Part shown: one piece after another, positions 7,525 through 16,324 of the stretch
How the letters are laid out: every line of letters starts with the position of its first letter
How positions within the stretch are numbered: position 1 is the stretch's first letter
Assembly (NCBI GenBank): GCA_002363635.1
Contig: DEWM01000046.1
Coordinates: 1 to 31,545, forward strand
Length of the DNA stretch: 31,545 nucleotides
Direction: 5' to 3'
Source: Caryophanales bacterium UBA3210
Lineage (GTDB): Bacteria; Bacillota_I; Bacilli_A; RFN20; CAG-449
The notes under the pieces: generated by a model
The model's input: the letters and a program-made list of their open reading frames with translations, nothing else
Database searches by the model: none
What the model was told of the DNA's origin: nothing
Position numbers and translations under genes: made by a program

Positions 7525-7554
7525 TAAAAACTCCAGTATTAAGTTATACTGAAG
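7525..7554 (-). terminator. Terminator of TtcA-like gene
   Basis: On the minus strand, a 9-bp stem (7546-7554 with 7531-7539, one G-T pair) with a 6-nt loop, then a T-tract from the complement of 7526-7530. The 5' arm overlaps the last codons and the stop of the gene. Confidence 0.87.
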
Positions 7555-8497
7555 CTTCTTCTTTTTCTTTAAGTTTCTTTTCTTTTTTGGCTCTTTCATA
7601 AGGATTATCAATCTCTTCACCAGAGAAATCATTTAAGAAAGAATAATGTTTACCTTTAGATTTATAACCAAGAATCATCTCTTTAGTAATATTATCAGGA
7701 GCCTTAAATAAATTCTTCTCTACCATCGGATTATAATTCTTAACAAGTTCTTTAATTAACGCTTTAGTCGCGGCACGTTGAGAACCGCTGCCAGTAACAA
7801 CAGTATGTTCAGTAAATCTACAAGCACACTGAATAAATTCAAGGTTATGATAATTTCTCCAGCCCACAATATCTCTTTCTCTAATTAAATATAAAGGTCT
7901 AATTAAAGTCATATTTTCATAGTTAGTAGATTTAACCTTAGGAAGCATAGTTTGGAAAGAACCAGCATTTAATAAATTCATTAAAGTAGTTTCAATAACA
8001 TCATCATAATGATGACCAAGAGCAATCTTATTACAGCCTAAAGCTTTCGCGTTATTATATAAAGCACCTCTTCTCATTTTCGCACATAAGAAGCAAGGAG
8101 ATTTATCTTGCATATTTGCAATTTCAAAAATATTAGTATTAATAACAGTCGCAGGAATACCTAGTTTCTTTAAATTATTTATAATAAGTTCTCTATTCTT
8201 AGGAGCATAACCCGGATCCATAACAAGATACGTAACATCAAAATCAAAATCAGTATGCTTCTTTAATTGCAAAAATAATCTTGCTAAAAGCATAGAGTCC
8301 TTACCACCAGAAATACAAACCGCGACATGATCTCCAGGTTCAAGTAATTGATATTCTCTTATTGCAGAAATAAACTTAGACCAAATCTTAGGCCTAAATT
8401 TAGTAGTAATAGCCTTCTCATATTCATCTACAACATGAGGATCTTGTTCAGGGATATCAATTTTAATAGTATTACCTAAATTAAGTTCATTTTCCAT
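7544..8497 (-). CDS. TtcA-like tRNA thiolation ATPase (PP-loop)
   Basis: A 317-residue N-type ATP pyrophosphatase of the TtcA family, which thiolates tRNA (s2C32 in proteobacteria) using an iron-sulfur cluster. It has the PP-loop S63-G-G-K-D-S68, the cysteine pair C135-x-x-C138 in PCFLCAKMRRG, GHHYDD (161-166), and the later cysteines C224 and C226 in CACRF; TtcA enzymes use C-x-x-C plus one downstream cysteine as ligands. The C-terminal ~60 residues are lysine-rich and poorly conserved. Similarity to the TilS fold is expected, but the CxxC and absence of TilS C-terminal domains favour TtcA. The exact modified nucleoside in this organism is inference. Monocistronic, with its own terminator. 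Confidence 0.85.
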   Translation of the reverse strand: MENELNLGNTIKIDIPEQDPHVVDEYEKAITTKFRPKIWSKFISAIREYQLLEPGDHVAVCISGGKDSMLLARLFLQLKKHTDFDFDVTYLVMDPGYAPKNRELIINNLKKLGIPATVINTNIFEIANMQDKSPCFLCAKMRRGALYNNAKALGCNKIALGHHYDDVIETTLMNLLNAGSFQTMLPKVKSTNYENMTLIRPLYLIRERDIVGWRNYHNLEFIQCACRFTEHTVVTGSGSQRAATKALIKELVKNYNPMVEKNLFKAPDNITKEMILGYKSKGKHYSFLNDFSGEEIDNPYERAKKEKKLKEKEEASV

Positions 8498-8605
8498 AGA
8501 CTATTACTCCTTTATAAAAGCATTATTATTTTATAAATAAATATAAGATTAAACAAGTAAAATAAATCTATTATAAAAATAAACAAATTTAATGTTTTAC
8601 AACTA

Positions 8606-8634
8606 TTAACTTATTATTTAACAAGTGATAGAAT
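8606..8634 (+). promoter_or_regulatory. Probable promoter of FAD oxidoreductase gene
   Basis: TTAACT (8606-8611), 17 nt, TAGAAT (8629-8634), about 30 nt before an AGGGAG ribosome binding site. The rest of the divergent 172-nt region is plain AT-rich sequence. Confidence 0.45.
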
Positions 8635-8669
8635 TATAAATATAAAGACAATGAAAGGGAGAAAAAAAT

Positions 8670-10130
8670 ATGTCTAAAAATAAAGATAGAGTATGTATCA
8701 TAGGTGGGGGACCTGCAGGATTATCAGCAGCTATGTATCTTGAAAAGAAAGGATACGAAAATTACGTAATCTATGAAAAACTCAACAAAGTAGGTGGAAA
8801 ATGTTGGTCACCAAAATTAAAAGTAAAACATAATGGAGTAGAAGAAGAAAGATCATTCGAAACAGGCGCTATCATGGGTGCAATTACTTACCACGCAGTA
8901 AGTGAAATGGAAGAATTCGGAGGCTATTATCATAAAGGACCTGATTTCAAACCAGGAGAACCAAATATGAGACGTGAATTCCGTAAAACAACAGGCGAAG
9001 TTGATCATCCATTTGAACCAAAAGTAAACTTCTCAGTAAAGAAATTATTAGGTTTAGTTAAGTTAAAAAAACAAATGAAGAAACTTAACAAATTAATGCA
9101 AACAAAATATGTCGGTTACGATTGCTATGGTCACTTAGGAATCGCAAAAGGCGAATATTATGGTATTTCAAAAGGTGTTGAAGGTTACTGTGGAGCAACA
9201 AAAGAAACATCATTCCCTAATTACATAAAAGGAACAAACCCAAATTTAAAGGATTTAGCATTACCATTCTCAGAATTCTGTAAAAAGAACGGAATAGAAG
9301 AAGTTCAAAGAATTTGGATTGCACCATTCACATCATTCGGATACGGTTTCTTTGATGAAATTCCAACAGCATTAGTAATGAAATACTTAGATGTAACTAC
9401 AGCATTAGAATTCGTCAATATGAAATTATGGACATGGCAAGATGGTACACAAGAAATTTACGAACACGTAAATAAAAAATTAAAACACCCTGCAAAATTA
9501 CAAACAGAAGTAATTAAAGTAGAACGTAAAGACAATAAAGTCTACGTCACAACAAAAGATAAAGCAGGCAAAGAAACAACAGAAGAATTCGATAAATTAA
9601 TTGTCACTACACCACTTGATTACTTTGCAAAATATGCAGATGCATCAAAAGAAGAAAAAGAATTATTCTCAAAGATTATCCACGAAAGATATATCGATTA
9701 CATCGCAACATTTGATGAAGGAAAGAGCCCAGTTATTTCAGGTTACTTAGTAGAAAACATGGTACCAGAAAGACTCGGACACGCAATGGTATATTACAAC
9801 AGATGGCAGCATTTAGGAAACGATTGCCCAGTAACAGTCTATGCTTTAGCAAATCATACAGGTTCAAAAGATGTAACATATGAATATACACAAAAGACAA
9901 TGGATGAAGATATGGCAAAAGTCGGCTTCCCAATTAAAGATAAATTATTTGCACAAGAAGTATATTATTGCCCACACGTATCTGCTAAAGATTATGCAGA
10001 TGGATGGTATGATAAGTTAGAAGCATTACAAGGAAAGAACAACACATTCTACGCTGGAGAAATCATCTCCTTCGGTGATATGGAAGATACATGTGCAGCT
10101 TCTAAAGATATCATTGGTAGATTCTTCTAA
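8670..10130 (+). CDS. FAD-dependent oxidoreductase/isomerase (NAD_binding_8 type)
   Basis: A 486-residue soluble flavoprotein. The N-terminal dinucleotide fold has IIGGGPAGLSAAMYLE (10-25), acidic E36 ending the second strand, and VGGKCWSP (41-48), the flavin-contact region of amine-oxidase-like and isomerase-like enzymes. The C-terminal flavin motif is YAGEIISFGDMEDTC. The overall layout resembles the polyenoic fatty acid isomerase (PAI) group and other non-oxidative flavin enzymes more than monoamine oxidases. A membrane-lipid or fatty-acid substrate is possible but only inferred. Codon use is notably strong (many CA-ending codons), suggesting high expression. AGGGAG precedes the start. A clear terminator follows. 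Confidence 0.8.
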   Translation: MSKNKDRVCIIGGGPAGLSAAMYLEKKGYENYVIYEKLNKVGGKCWSPKLKVKHNGVEEERSFETGAIMGAITYHAVSEMEEFGGYYHKGPDFKPGEPNMRREFRKTTGEVDHPFEPKVNFSVKKLLGLVKLKKQMKKLNKLMQTKYVGYDCYGHLGIAKGEYYGISKGVEGYCGATKETSFPNYIKGTNPNLKDLALPFSEFCKKNGIEEVQRIWIAPFTSFGYGFFDEIPTALVMKYLDVTTALEFVNMKLWTWQDGTQEIYEHVNKKLKHPAKLQTEVIKVERKDNKVYVTTKDKAGKETTEEFDKLIVTTPLDYFAKYADASKEEKELFSKIIHERYIDYIATFDEGKSPVISGYLVENMVPERLGHAMVYYNRWQHLGNDCPVTVYALANHTGSKDVTYEYTQKTMDEDMAKVGFPIKDKLFAQEVYYCPHVSAKDYADGWYDKLEALQGKNNTFYAGEIISFGDMEDTCAASKDIIGRFF

Positions 10131-10148
10131 TTTAAACTTAAAAAAATA

Positions 10149-10183
10149 AAACTATTGATCGTACAACCTTCAATAGTTTTTTT
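10149..10183 (+). terminator. Terminator of FAD oxidoreductase gene
   Basis: A 10-bp stem (10149-10158 with 10170-10179), 11-nt loop and seven T residues. Confidence 0.87.
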
Positions 10184-10189
10184 ATGGCA

Positions 10190-10217
10190 TAAAAAAAACT
10201 GATATACACATATCAGT
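10190..10217 (-). terminator. Terminator of tRNA-Gln
   Basis: ACTGATAT/ATATCAGT (10198-10205, 10210-10217) around a GTGT loop on the minus strand, followed by eight T residues. Confidence 0.9.
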
Positions 10218-10233
10218 CAGTCTTTTATATAAA

Positions 10234-10308
10234 TGGCTGGGGTAGCTGGATTCGAACCAGCGCATGACGGATTCAGAGTCCGTAGGCTTACCACTTGCCG
10301 ATACCCCA
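10234..10308 (-). tRNA. tRNA-Gln(CTG)
   Basis: A 75-nt cloverleaf on the minus strand. The acceptor TGGGGTA pairs with TACCCCA, then G and an encoded CCA. The anticodon arm ACGGA-CTCTGAA-TCCGT gives anticodon CTG, reading CAG. The T arm is CTGGTTCGAATCCAG. It is transcribed singly with a strong terminator. A CTG-anticodon isoacceptor is notable in an AT-rich genome, where CAA is the main glutamine codon and would need a TTG isoacceptor elsewhere. Confidence 0.94.
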
Positions 10309-10383
10309 AGCAAGTATTATTCTACTTACATAACCTTATTAATTCAAGTAATTTTTTAATTATTTATTAATTTATATAAGGGT

Positions 10384-10416
10384 AGAAAAAAGGCACTTAG
10401 ATATCTCTAAATGCCT
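10384..10416 (-). terminator. Terminator of gap
   Basis: An 11-bp stem (10406-10416 with 10391-10401, one G-T pair) with a short loop, followed on the minus strand by a T-tract (complement of 10386-10390). It is 22 nt past the stop. Confidence 0.88.
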
Positions 10417-10437
10417 AAATATTTCGCTCAATTAAAG

Positions 10438-11508
10438 TTATTTTAATTCTGAGAAGTATTTGATTGTTCTGACCATCTGTGATGTGTATGAGTTTTCGTT
10501 ATCATACCATGAGACAACCTGAACTTGGAATAATCCATCAGAAATCTTAGCAACCATTGTCTGAGTTGCATCGAATAATGAACCGTATCTCATACCGATA
10601 ACGTCTGATGAAACGATTGGATCTTCGTTGTAACCGAATGACTGGTTAGCTGCTGCTTTCATGACTTTGTTGATGTCTTCTTTTGTTAATTCGTTTGCTT
10701 TAACAACTGCTACTAAGATTGTTGTAGAACCTGTTGCAACTGGAACACGCTGTGCTGAACCAATTAACTTGCCGTTTAATTCTGGGATAACTAAACCGAT
10801 AGCTTTAGCTGCACCTGTTGAGTTAGGAACAATGTTAGCTGCGCCAGCTCTTGCTCTTCTTAAATCACCTTTTCTTTGTGGTCCATCAAGAATCATTTGG
10901 TCACCTGTGTATGCGTGAACTGTTGTCATGATACCTGACTGGATTGGGAAAGCGTTATTTAAAGCTGCTGCCATAGGTGCTAAGCAGTTTGTTGTACATG
11001 AAGCTGCTGAGATAACCTGATCTTCTGGTGTTAATGTCTTTTCGTTTACTGAGTAAACAATTGTCTTTAAATCACCTGTTGCTGGAGCTGAGATAACAAC
11101 TTTTCTAGCACCTGCTTGGATGTGTGCCATTGCTTTTTCTTTTGATGTGTAGAAGCCTGTGCATTCTAATACAACATCAATACCAAGTTTTCCCCATGGT
11201 AATTCTGCTGCGTTTGGTTTTGCATAGATTGTGATTTCCTTGCCATCAACTGTGATAGAACCTGGAACTACAACTGTCTTGCCATCTTCTGCAAATACTG
11301 GTTCTTTTGATGAAACTGTGTGTAAGTTTTCACCAATTCTTCCTGCATAACCACCTTGTGCTGTATCATACTTTAATAAGTTTGCGAGCATCTTTGGTGA
11401 TGTTAAATCGTTGATTGCGACGACTTCGTAACCTTCAGCACTGAACATTTGTCTGAATGCTAAACGTCCGATACGGCCGAAACCGTTAATAGCTACTTTA
11501 ACTGACAT
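10438..11508 (-). CDS. gap: Glyceraldehyde-3-phosphate dehydrogenase, type I
   Basis: Glycolytic GAPDH, converting glyceraldehyde 3-phosphate, phosphate and NAD to 1,3-bisphosphoglycerate. It shows NGFGRIGR (8-15), D34 in IND (NAD specificity), catalytic C171 in SCTTNC, H198 in TVHAYTGDQ, and WYDNE near the C-terminus. At 356 residues it is about 20 longer than most (~335). The extra length is mainly in residues 55-85 ([21 protein letters not shown]), which look like an extended loop before the SITVDGKEI strand. AGGAGG lies unusually far (about 12 nt) from the ATG. Codon use fits high expression. A promoter (11555-11582) and a cre-like site at about -80 suggest carbon control. There is no adjacent cggR or pgk. 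Confidence 0.97.
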   Translation of the reverse strand: MSVKVAINGFGRIGRLAFRQMFSAEGYEVVAINDLTSPKMLANLLKYDTAQGGYAGRIGENLHTVSSKEPVFAEDGKTVVVPGSITVDGKEITIYAKPNAAELPWGKLGIDVVLECTGFYTSKEKAMAHIQAGARKVVISAPATGDLKTIVYSVNEKTLTPEDQVISAASCTTNCLAPMAAALNNAFPIQSGIMTTVHAYTGDQMILDGPQRKGDLRRARAGAANIVPNSTGAAKAIGLVIPELNGKLIGSAQRVPVATGSTTILVAVVKANELTKEDINKVMKAAANQSFGYNEDPIVSSDVIGMRYGSLFDATQTMVAKISDGLFQVQVVSWYDNENSYTSQMVRTIKYFSELK

Positions 11509-11554
11509 AAAATTAATTTTCCTCCTGTCTGTTGCTTGCTAGCGTATTTATTTT

Positions 11555-11582
11555 ACTATATTCAATAGTAATTTGTTAACAA
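11555..11582 (-). promoter_or_regulatory. Promoter of gap
   Basis: On the minus strand TTGTTA (complement of 11577-11582), 16 nt, TATAGT (complement of 11555-11560), giving a start near 11548. The -35 lies in the palindrome TTGTTAACAA, a possible operator. Confidence 0.5.
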
Positions 11583-11621
11583 TATTTTAATTAAAATATT
11601 AATTTGATAAAATATTATCGA

Positions 11622-11635
11622 TTAAAGCGTTTACA
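11622..11635 (-). promoter_or_regulatory. cre-like (CcpA) site upstream of gap
   Basis: Minus-strand TGTAAACGCTTTAA matches the catabolite-responsive element consensus TGWAARCGYTWNCW at 13 of 14 positions, differing only at the penultimate base. Its centre is about 80 nt upstream of the predicted gap transcription start, a position compatible with activation by CcpA rather than road-block repression. Confidence 0.5.
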
Positions 11636-11672
11636 AATTAAAATGAAAAGCCACTTTATATTAGGCAAGATA

Positions 11673-11704
11673 TAAAAAACTATCCAGAAATTAATCTAGA
11701 TAGT
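11673..11704 (-). terminator. Terminator of Na/Pi cotransporter gene
   Basis: A 10-bp stem (11695-11704 with 11679-11688, one G-T pair), loop of 6 nt, then six T residues on the minus strand. It is about 40 nt past the stop. Confidence 0.85.
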
Positions 11705-11745
11705 AATTGTGTAAAAAATGATATTACAAAGTTAGTTGTTCACAT

Positions 11746-13392
11746 CTAATCTTTCTTTGTAGTATGGTATCTTTCAGAAACAAAAGTAATGTGGTCGCCT
11801 GCTCTTTCTAGATTACCTACTAAATTAATAAATACTCCAGAAGAAGATGGATTACATTTACCTGCTTTTAATCTTTCAAGATGGTCAGCTACTAATGACG
11901 ATCTCATCTTATCGATTTCTTCTTCATTATCTTCACTTTGAATAAAATAAATAGGTTCTTTTGTTGTTAAATAATTTTTCATTGAAGTATATTGTTCTTC
12001 AATTTTCTTAACCATCTTTTCAAGGTCAACCTTAACTACATCTGAGAAAACTAAATCATCTTGAACAGTTTTATGAGTATGCTTAGTTAAGTTATCGGCA
12101 ATTTCACCAATACGGTCAAGGTCCGCTAAATCTCTATAAGTAGCTTGAACTTTAAAATCAAGTTCTTTATTTAATGCATCATTTGGGATTTTAACAATGT
12201 AATCGACAATGCCTTGATTAATTAAAGAACCTTTTTTAATTAATTCATGAATCTCAACATTTTTATCGTCATCTTTATTAATGAAAGCATCAAATGCCAT
12301 TCTTAATGAGGCCATATATACGTCACCCATTCTTAATAATTCTTTTTTAACTTGAGATAAGGCAATTGCCCCATTAGTAACTAAACGTGAATCTAAGAAT
12401 GATTGTTCTTTTTCTTCTTCCTTATCTTTAATAATTAAAGTAGATACTTTAACGAAGATATTTGAGAATGGCAAGAAGATAGAAGCACAAATTAAGTTAA
12501 AGAAGAAGTGGAACATCGCAATAGCAAGTTCGCTTGTACCAAATAAAGCAAGTAAGACATCTTCATAGAAGCCTCTATATAAGAGTAAGAACACTAAGAA
12601 AATTAATGAACCAAGTAAGTTAAATAATAAGTGAATAACTGATGTTCTTTTCGCACTTGTAGATGTACCAATAGATGAAAACATTGCAGTAACACAAGTA
12701 CCGATGTTAGTACCTAAAACTAAGAATAAGACCGAGTTACCAGCTAAACCTGTTGTTCCAAGTGCAGATTGTAAAGTCATAACTAAGACTGTAACTGCTG
12801 CAGATGAGTGGACAACCGCAGTTAAAACTAAGCCAAGTAACATAAGTAAGAATGGATTAGTAATAGATACAATGAAATTCTTAATAGATTCATTAGAATT
12901 AATAAAATTCATCATATTAGACTGACATAAGTTCATTCCAAGGAACATTAAACCAAGGCCAGCACATACCATACCCCAGCCTTTTACTTTTTCATGTTTA
13001 CCGCCGAAAAGATTAATAAATCCACCGACAGCAATAAAAGAAATAAAGATATAAGAAGTAAGACCGCTACCACCACTTAAAGACATAAGTAATGCAGTAA
13101 CAGTTGTACCGATATTCGCACCCATAATAATAGGAGTAGCCTGTGCTAAAGTCATCAATCCTGCGTTAACAAAACCTACTACCATAACAGTTGTTGCAGT
13201 TGATGATTGAATAACTGCAGTAGCACCTGCACCAATACCAACTCCTACCAACTTATTTTTACCAGTTTTCTGGAATAATTTTTTAAGTAATTTACCCGCT
13301 AAATTTTCAATGTTTTGAGAAATAATTTTAAAACCAATTAAGAAGCATCCTAATCCGCTTAGAAACATTAAGATATATTGTACCTGTTCCAT
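11746..13392 (-). CDS. Na/Pi cotransporter with C-terminal PhoU-like domain
   Basis: A 548-residue NptA/YjbB-type phosphate importer or exporter. The membrane half (about 1-320) carries the two inverted Na/Pi repeats: ViQSSTATT (QSS at 62-64) with MGANIGTTVTA (90-100), and VVHSSAAVT (195-199) with LGTNIGTCVTA. The C-terminal ~200 residues are a soluble, charged helical PhoU-like domain with LADLDRIGEIADN and the final LVGNLERAGDHITF, typical PhoU signatures. The start is placed at 13392 because TCCTCCTT (13396-13403) is an ideal Shine-Dalgarno sequence 4-5 nt before that ATG; an upstream in-frame ATG at 13422 would bury the SD in the coding region and lie within the preceding gene's terminator. 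The stop is TAG. It follows the lipoprotein gene by 33 nt. Confidence 0.92.
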   Translation of the reverse strand: MEQVQYILMFLSGLGCFLIGFKIISQNIENLAGKLLKKLFQKTGKNKLVGVGIGAGATAVIQSSTATTVMVVGFVNAGLMTLAQATPIIMGANIGTTVTALLMSLSGGSGLTSYIFISFIAVGGFINLFGGKHEKVKGWGMVCAGLGLMFLGMNLCQSNMMNFINSNESIKNFIVSITNPFLLMLLGLVLTAVVHSSAAVTVLVMTLQSALGTTGLAGNSVLFLVLGTNIGTCVTAMFSSIGTSTSAKRTSVIHLLFNLLGSLIFLVFLLLYRGFYEDVLLALFGTSELAIAMFHFFFNLICASIFLPFSNIFVKVSTLIIKDKEEEKEQSFLDSRLVTNGAIALSQVKKELLRMGDVYMASLRMAFDAFINKDDDKNVEIHELIKKGSLINQGIVDYIVKIPNDALNKELDFKVQATYRDLADLDRIGEIADNLTKHTHKTVQDDLVFSDVVKVDLEKMVKKIEEQYTSMKNYLTTKEPIYFIQSEDNEEEIDKMRSSLVADHLERLKAGKCNPSSSGVFINLVGNLERAGDHITFVSERYHTTKKD

Positions 13393-13411
13393 TTGTCCTC
13401 CTTGTAAGATA

Positions 13412-13437
13412 TAAAAAAGCAACTATTAAAAGTTGCT
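13412..13437 (-). terminator. Terminator of lipoprotein gene
   Basis: AGCAACT/AGTTGCT (13418-13424, 13431-13437) with a 6-nt loop and a minus-strand T-tract (complement of 13412-13417). The stop codon of the lipoprotein lies in the loop. Transcription of the downstream transporter must read through or start inside the lipoprotein gene. Confidence 0.85.
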
Positions 13438-14727
13438 AAAAAAACTCGTATCTAAAAAATCGTCATATTCTTCAATAAGATTAAGTGCTTCTTCTTTATT
13501 CATTTCTTGATAATCTAAATTTGGAATACTAGGAATATCTAAAGAACTTCCCTGTACTAAAATAGAAGAAGAAACTGTTAATTCTTTTTCTTTGCCATCT
13601 TTATCAAAATATGAAATATCACCTTTAGTAGAACTTAAAACGCCATCTTTAAAAAGATAATTTAAAGAAGTGGAATAAAGATATTTTTCATTTTGATTTT
13701 TATAATTAGAAACTGCATTAGAGAAGCTTCCATATAATGTTTTAAAAACATTATTATGTTTAACTGTCTTATCATCATTAATTAATTTTTCATTGCCTTT
13801 TTCTATAGTATTAGCAATAGAATTATTAATATTAGTAATCTTATTTTCATCTAAAGAATATAAAACATCGTTATCGTTAATATTAAAACTAATATTGTCT
13901 TTTAAGACAACTTGGATTTCTTCAAGTAAACTAATAACAAAATCAATATCTGCATCAGTCATTAAATTGTTCTTAACAGTCGCAGGTGAGAAATGATTAA
14001 TAAAATCATATCCCATAGCCTTAAAAATATCAGGTAAATATTGATCAATAATACTAATTAAACTATCAACATATTCTTTGCTAGTCTTTTTACCACTTAT
14101 CCAACTAGATGTATATGAAGATATTTCATTACCATGTTCACTTAAAGCTTTTCTGATAGTTTTATATAATAAAGGATAATTAATAGAATCATCATCGTAC
14201 TGTAAACTATCTAAATATGTTTGAATCTCATCAAGTAATAAGTTTATAGCCTTATAATCAATTCCTTTGCTTGAATCAATTTGTTTAACAACTTCATCAT
14301 TTTCAATATTAAATCTATATCCTTTAGAAGCCTTATTATCTATTAAATATCCATAACTATCTTCATAAAAGAATTCAAAAACTTTAGCATCTACTTTTTC
14401 AACAGATACATAAGCTTCTACTGCATCATTAGAATTATTATTTTTAATCTTATTTGAATTAATATTAATAATTTGTTTTACTACAATTTCTTCATTAGAA
14501 TCACTCGATGAATCAGCTTTAAAGACATCACAATATCTAAGAGTAGAAGATTCCGCTAAAAAGCCATTATCATAATAAGTTTTAGCCTGCTCATTTAATT
14601 TAGAATATGCTTCTCCTACTTTATTATTTGCATCATCTAAAGTAACAGGTTGTTCATTATTACAGCCTGCTAATGAAGTAGATAATAGTAGAATACATGC
14701 ACTTAATACTAATTTATTATGTTTCAT
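13426..14727 (-). CDS. Predicted lipoprotein, unknown function
   Basis: A 433-residue exported protein. The signal peptide (MKHNKLVLSACILLLSTS) ends in the lipobox L-A-G-C22, so it should be diacylated and anchored to the outer face of the membrane. The mature part is rich in Asn, Asp, Ser and Lys, with repeated acidic/aromatic stretches, a long helical region (about 150-330) and a beta-like C-terminal part (YLFKDGVLSSTKGDISYFDKDGK). No catalytic motif is recognised. The C-terminus DTSFFSNF is complete. It may be a surface binding protein; its place just upstream of a phosphate transporter is suggestive only. Codon use matches neighbours. Confidence 0.78.
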   Translation of the reverse strand: MKHNKLVLSACILLLSTSLAGCNNEQPVTLDDANNKVGEAYSKLNEQAKTYYDNGFLAESSTLRYCDVFKADSSSDSNEEIVVKQIININSNKIKNNNSNDAVEAYVSVEKVDAKVFEFFYEDSYGYLIDNKASKGYRFNIENDEVVKQIDSSKGIDYKAINLLLDEIQTYLDSLQYDDDSINYPLLYKTIRKALSEHGNEISSYTSSWISGKKTSKEYVDSLISIIDQYLPDIFKAMGYDFINHFSPATVKNNLMTDADIDFVISLLEEIQVVLKDNISFNINDNDVLYSLDENKITNINNSIANTIEKGNEKLINDDKTVKHNNVFKTLYGSFSNAVSNYKNQNEKYLYSTSLNYLFKDGVLSSTKGDISYFDKDGKEKELTVSSSILVQGSSLDIPSIPNLDYQEMNKEEALNLIEEYDDFLDTSFFSNF

Positions 14728-14816
14728 TTTTTCCCTCTTCTAACTCGATTATAAAATATATACAAAATTAAAAACAATAATATTGGTTTAATTTATAAAT
14801 TAAAAAGGCTTTCACA

Positions 14817-15068
14817 TTATAAAACATGAACGCCTGTATGAATTAAAACATATATTTGAAATAAAACTAAAATAGAGTTATAAATTATCTCCCAAATTAA
14901 TTGGTCTTTATTATCCTTATGTTCAAGTACGCAAAAAACTAAATTACCAATGCTACCAAAAATTAAACTAAGTACCCATAGTTTATTATTATCGTTAAAT
15001 CTTTTTCTAAGAAAATAAGTAACGACATTCATAACGATAAAAAATACTAATAAGATGTAAAAAAACAT
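14817..15068 (-). CDS. Small membrane protein, overlaps ybaK stop
   Basis: An 83-residue hydrophobic protein with three likely membrane segments: residues 2-18, about 31-47, and 60-80. Between the first two is a basic loop (RKRFNDNNK), and LEHKDNKDQ separates the last two. The pattern resembles a phospholipase D nuclease N-terminal/PLDc_N-like membrane hairpin, but the match is not strong enough to name. Its ATG shares one base with the TAA of ybaK (ATG/TAA overlap at 15068), implying translational coupling and a two-gene transcript. No clear terminator follows; the 89 nt to the next start are AT-rich with no structure I can support. Confidence 0.7.
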   Translation of the reverse strand: MFFYILLVFFIVMNVVTYFLRKRFNDNNKLWVLSLIFGSIGNLVFCVLEHKDNKDQLIWEIIYNSILVLFQIYVLIHTGVHVL

Positions 15069-15544
15069 TACTCTATCTCCTTAGTAATATCTGCAGTTTG
15101 ATATTTAAATAGTTTGCCGATATCTTTAACCGCGACTTCTACGTTATAACCAACTTTACCTGCAGAAAAGGCTACTACTTCTAAAGAATTAACTGATTCA
15201 TCAAAAGTTGTTGGGAAGAATTTCTTCATACCAACAGGAGAACATCCTCCATGAATATATCCAGTTAATCCAAGTAGTTCTTTACTTGGTAACATATCAA
15301 TAGATTTTTCATTAACTGCTTTAGCAGCCTTCTTTAAATCTAATTCTTTAGTTGCAGGTAAGACAAAGACATAATACTTTTTATTTTTAGAAACAGTAAC
15401 CAATGTTTTAAAAACCATTTTAGGATCTAAATTTAAATATGCTGCAACATCTAATGCACTTATTACTCCAGCATCACTAAAATCATGAGCCTTATATGCA
15501 ACCTTTTTAGCATCTAATTGTCTAATAACATTTGTTTTTTCCAT
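15068..15544 (-). CDS. ybaK: Cys-tRNA(Pro) deacylase, YbaK/EbsC family
   Basis: A 158-residue trans-editing protein that hydrolyses Cys-tRNA(Pro), and possibly related misacylated tRNAs. Family motifs are VFKTLVTVSKNK (lysine of the K-T-L segment at the catalytic site), VLPATKELDLKKAAKAV, and GGCSPVGMKKFFPT around residues 99-112. Length is typical (~155-160). The downstream small membrane protein overlaps its stop codon by 1 nt. The upstream region (15545-15642) holds only AT-rich sequence with a plausible promoter. Confidence 0.92.
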   Translation of the reverse strand: MEKTNVIRQLDAKKVAYKAHDFSDAGVISALDVAAYLNLDPKMVFKTLVTVSKNKKYYVFVLPATKELDLKKAAKAVNEKSIDMLPSKELLGLTGYIHGGCSPVGMKKFFPTTFDESVNSLEVVAFSAGKVGYNVEVAVKDIGKLFKYQTADITKEIE

Positions 15545-15642
15545 AATAAATATTCTACACTTCCAATTCTTATATTCTAAATTATTAATATTTCAAGTTT
15601 AAATATTATCACATTATTTCATAATTCTAAATCAATTGTTTT

Positions 15643-16299
15643 TTATAAATATATTCTTTTATTAATTTCTAACATAATTGATACTACCTTACCTTTAATT
15701 TTGCCATTAAAAATACAATTTGGCACTAAGCTTCCTCTATATGGATAATTAATTTTGTATGAATAACCTAAATTCTTAATTCTATTAATTATTAAATCTA
15801 ATATTTCTTTGTCATAATAATTTTCTTCTATTCCAATACATATATCAGGAAATGGACTATCGTAAAAATGTGACGCCATTTTATCTGAAAATGAATGACA
15901 ATCTAATATTAATAAAACATCATCATTTTTTAATAATTTTTTAGCAATCCTATCTAATTTTTTATGATATTTATCATAATATTTTAAAACTTGTCGCTTA
16001 TATTTATTATCATGCTCATGATATTCAACTCCATCATATAAATGTGTATATACAACACCTTCTCCATATTTAGACATTACTTCCATTGAATCATCTCTAA
16101 ATCTTTCTACATCACAATAAAGTCTTGAATATTTAGGACTTATTTTTTTATATTTATAATCTTTAAATAGTATATCTATTCCTAAATCAGTCATTTCAAG
16201 ATTATATTTATTAAATAAATCTTTTGGTATTTTTAATCCTTTATAAAATTTTTTTGGCACTTTTAAAGACACATGTGGCATATGCATTAATATATTCAT
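15643..16299 (-). CDS. N-formylglutamate amidohydrolase-family protein under S-box control
   Basis: A ~218-residue FGase-family zinc hydrolase. Family patterns: MPHVSLKVPKKF at the N-terminus, SRLYCDVERFRDDSMEVM, GEGVVYTHLYDG, the metal-binding LLILDCHSFSD, FPDICIGIEENYYD, NYPYRGSLVPN, and VVSIMLEINKRIYL at the end. FGases deformylate N-formyl-L-glutamate in histidine breakdown, but no hut genes are visible. Start: the ATG at 16299 is preferred because AGAGG lies 8 nt before it, while the ATG at 16305 has only 2 nt spacing. The leader carries a SAM-I riboswitch and terminator, so expression should rise when S-adenosylmethionine is low. That points to a sulfur or methionine-linked substrate, for example N-formylmethionine (inference). 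Confidence 0.85.
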   Translation of the reverse strand: MNILMHMPHVSLKVPKKFYKGLKIPKDLFNKYNLEMTDLGIDILFKDYKYKKISPKYSRLYCDVERFRDDSMEVMSKYGEGVVYTHLYDGVEYHEHDNKYKRQVLKYYDKYHKKLDRIAKKLLKNDDVLLILDCHSFSDKMASHFYDSPFPDICIGIEENYYDKEILDLIINRIKNLGYSYKINYPYRGSLVPNCIFNGKIKGKVVSIMLEINKRIYL

Positions 16300-16324
16300 A
16301 TTCATTTCCTCTTTCTACCAAAAA

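Noticed and set aside
13393..13422. Longer N-terminus for the Na/Pi cotransporter
   Set aside because: The extra codons contain the Shine-Dalgarno sequence for the later ATG and overlap the preceding terminator.
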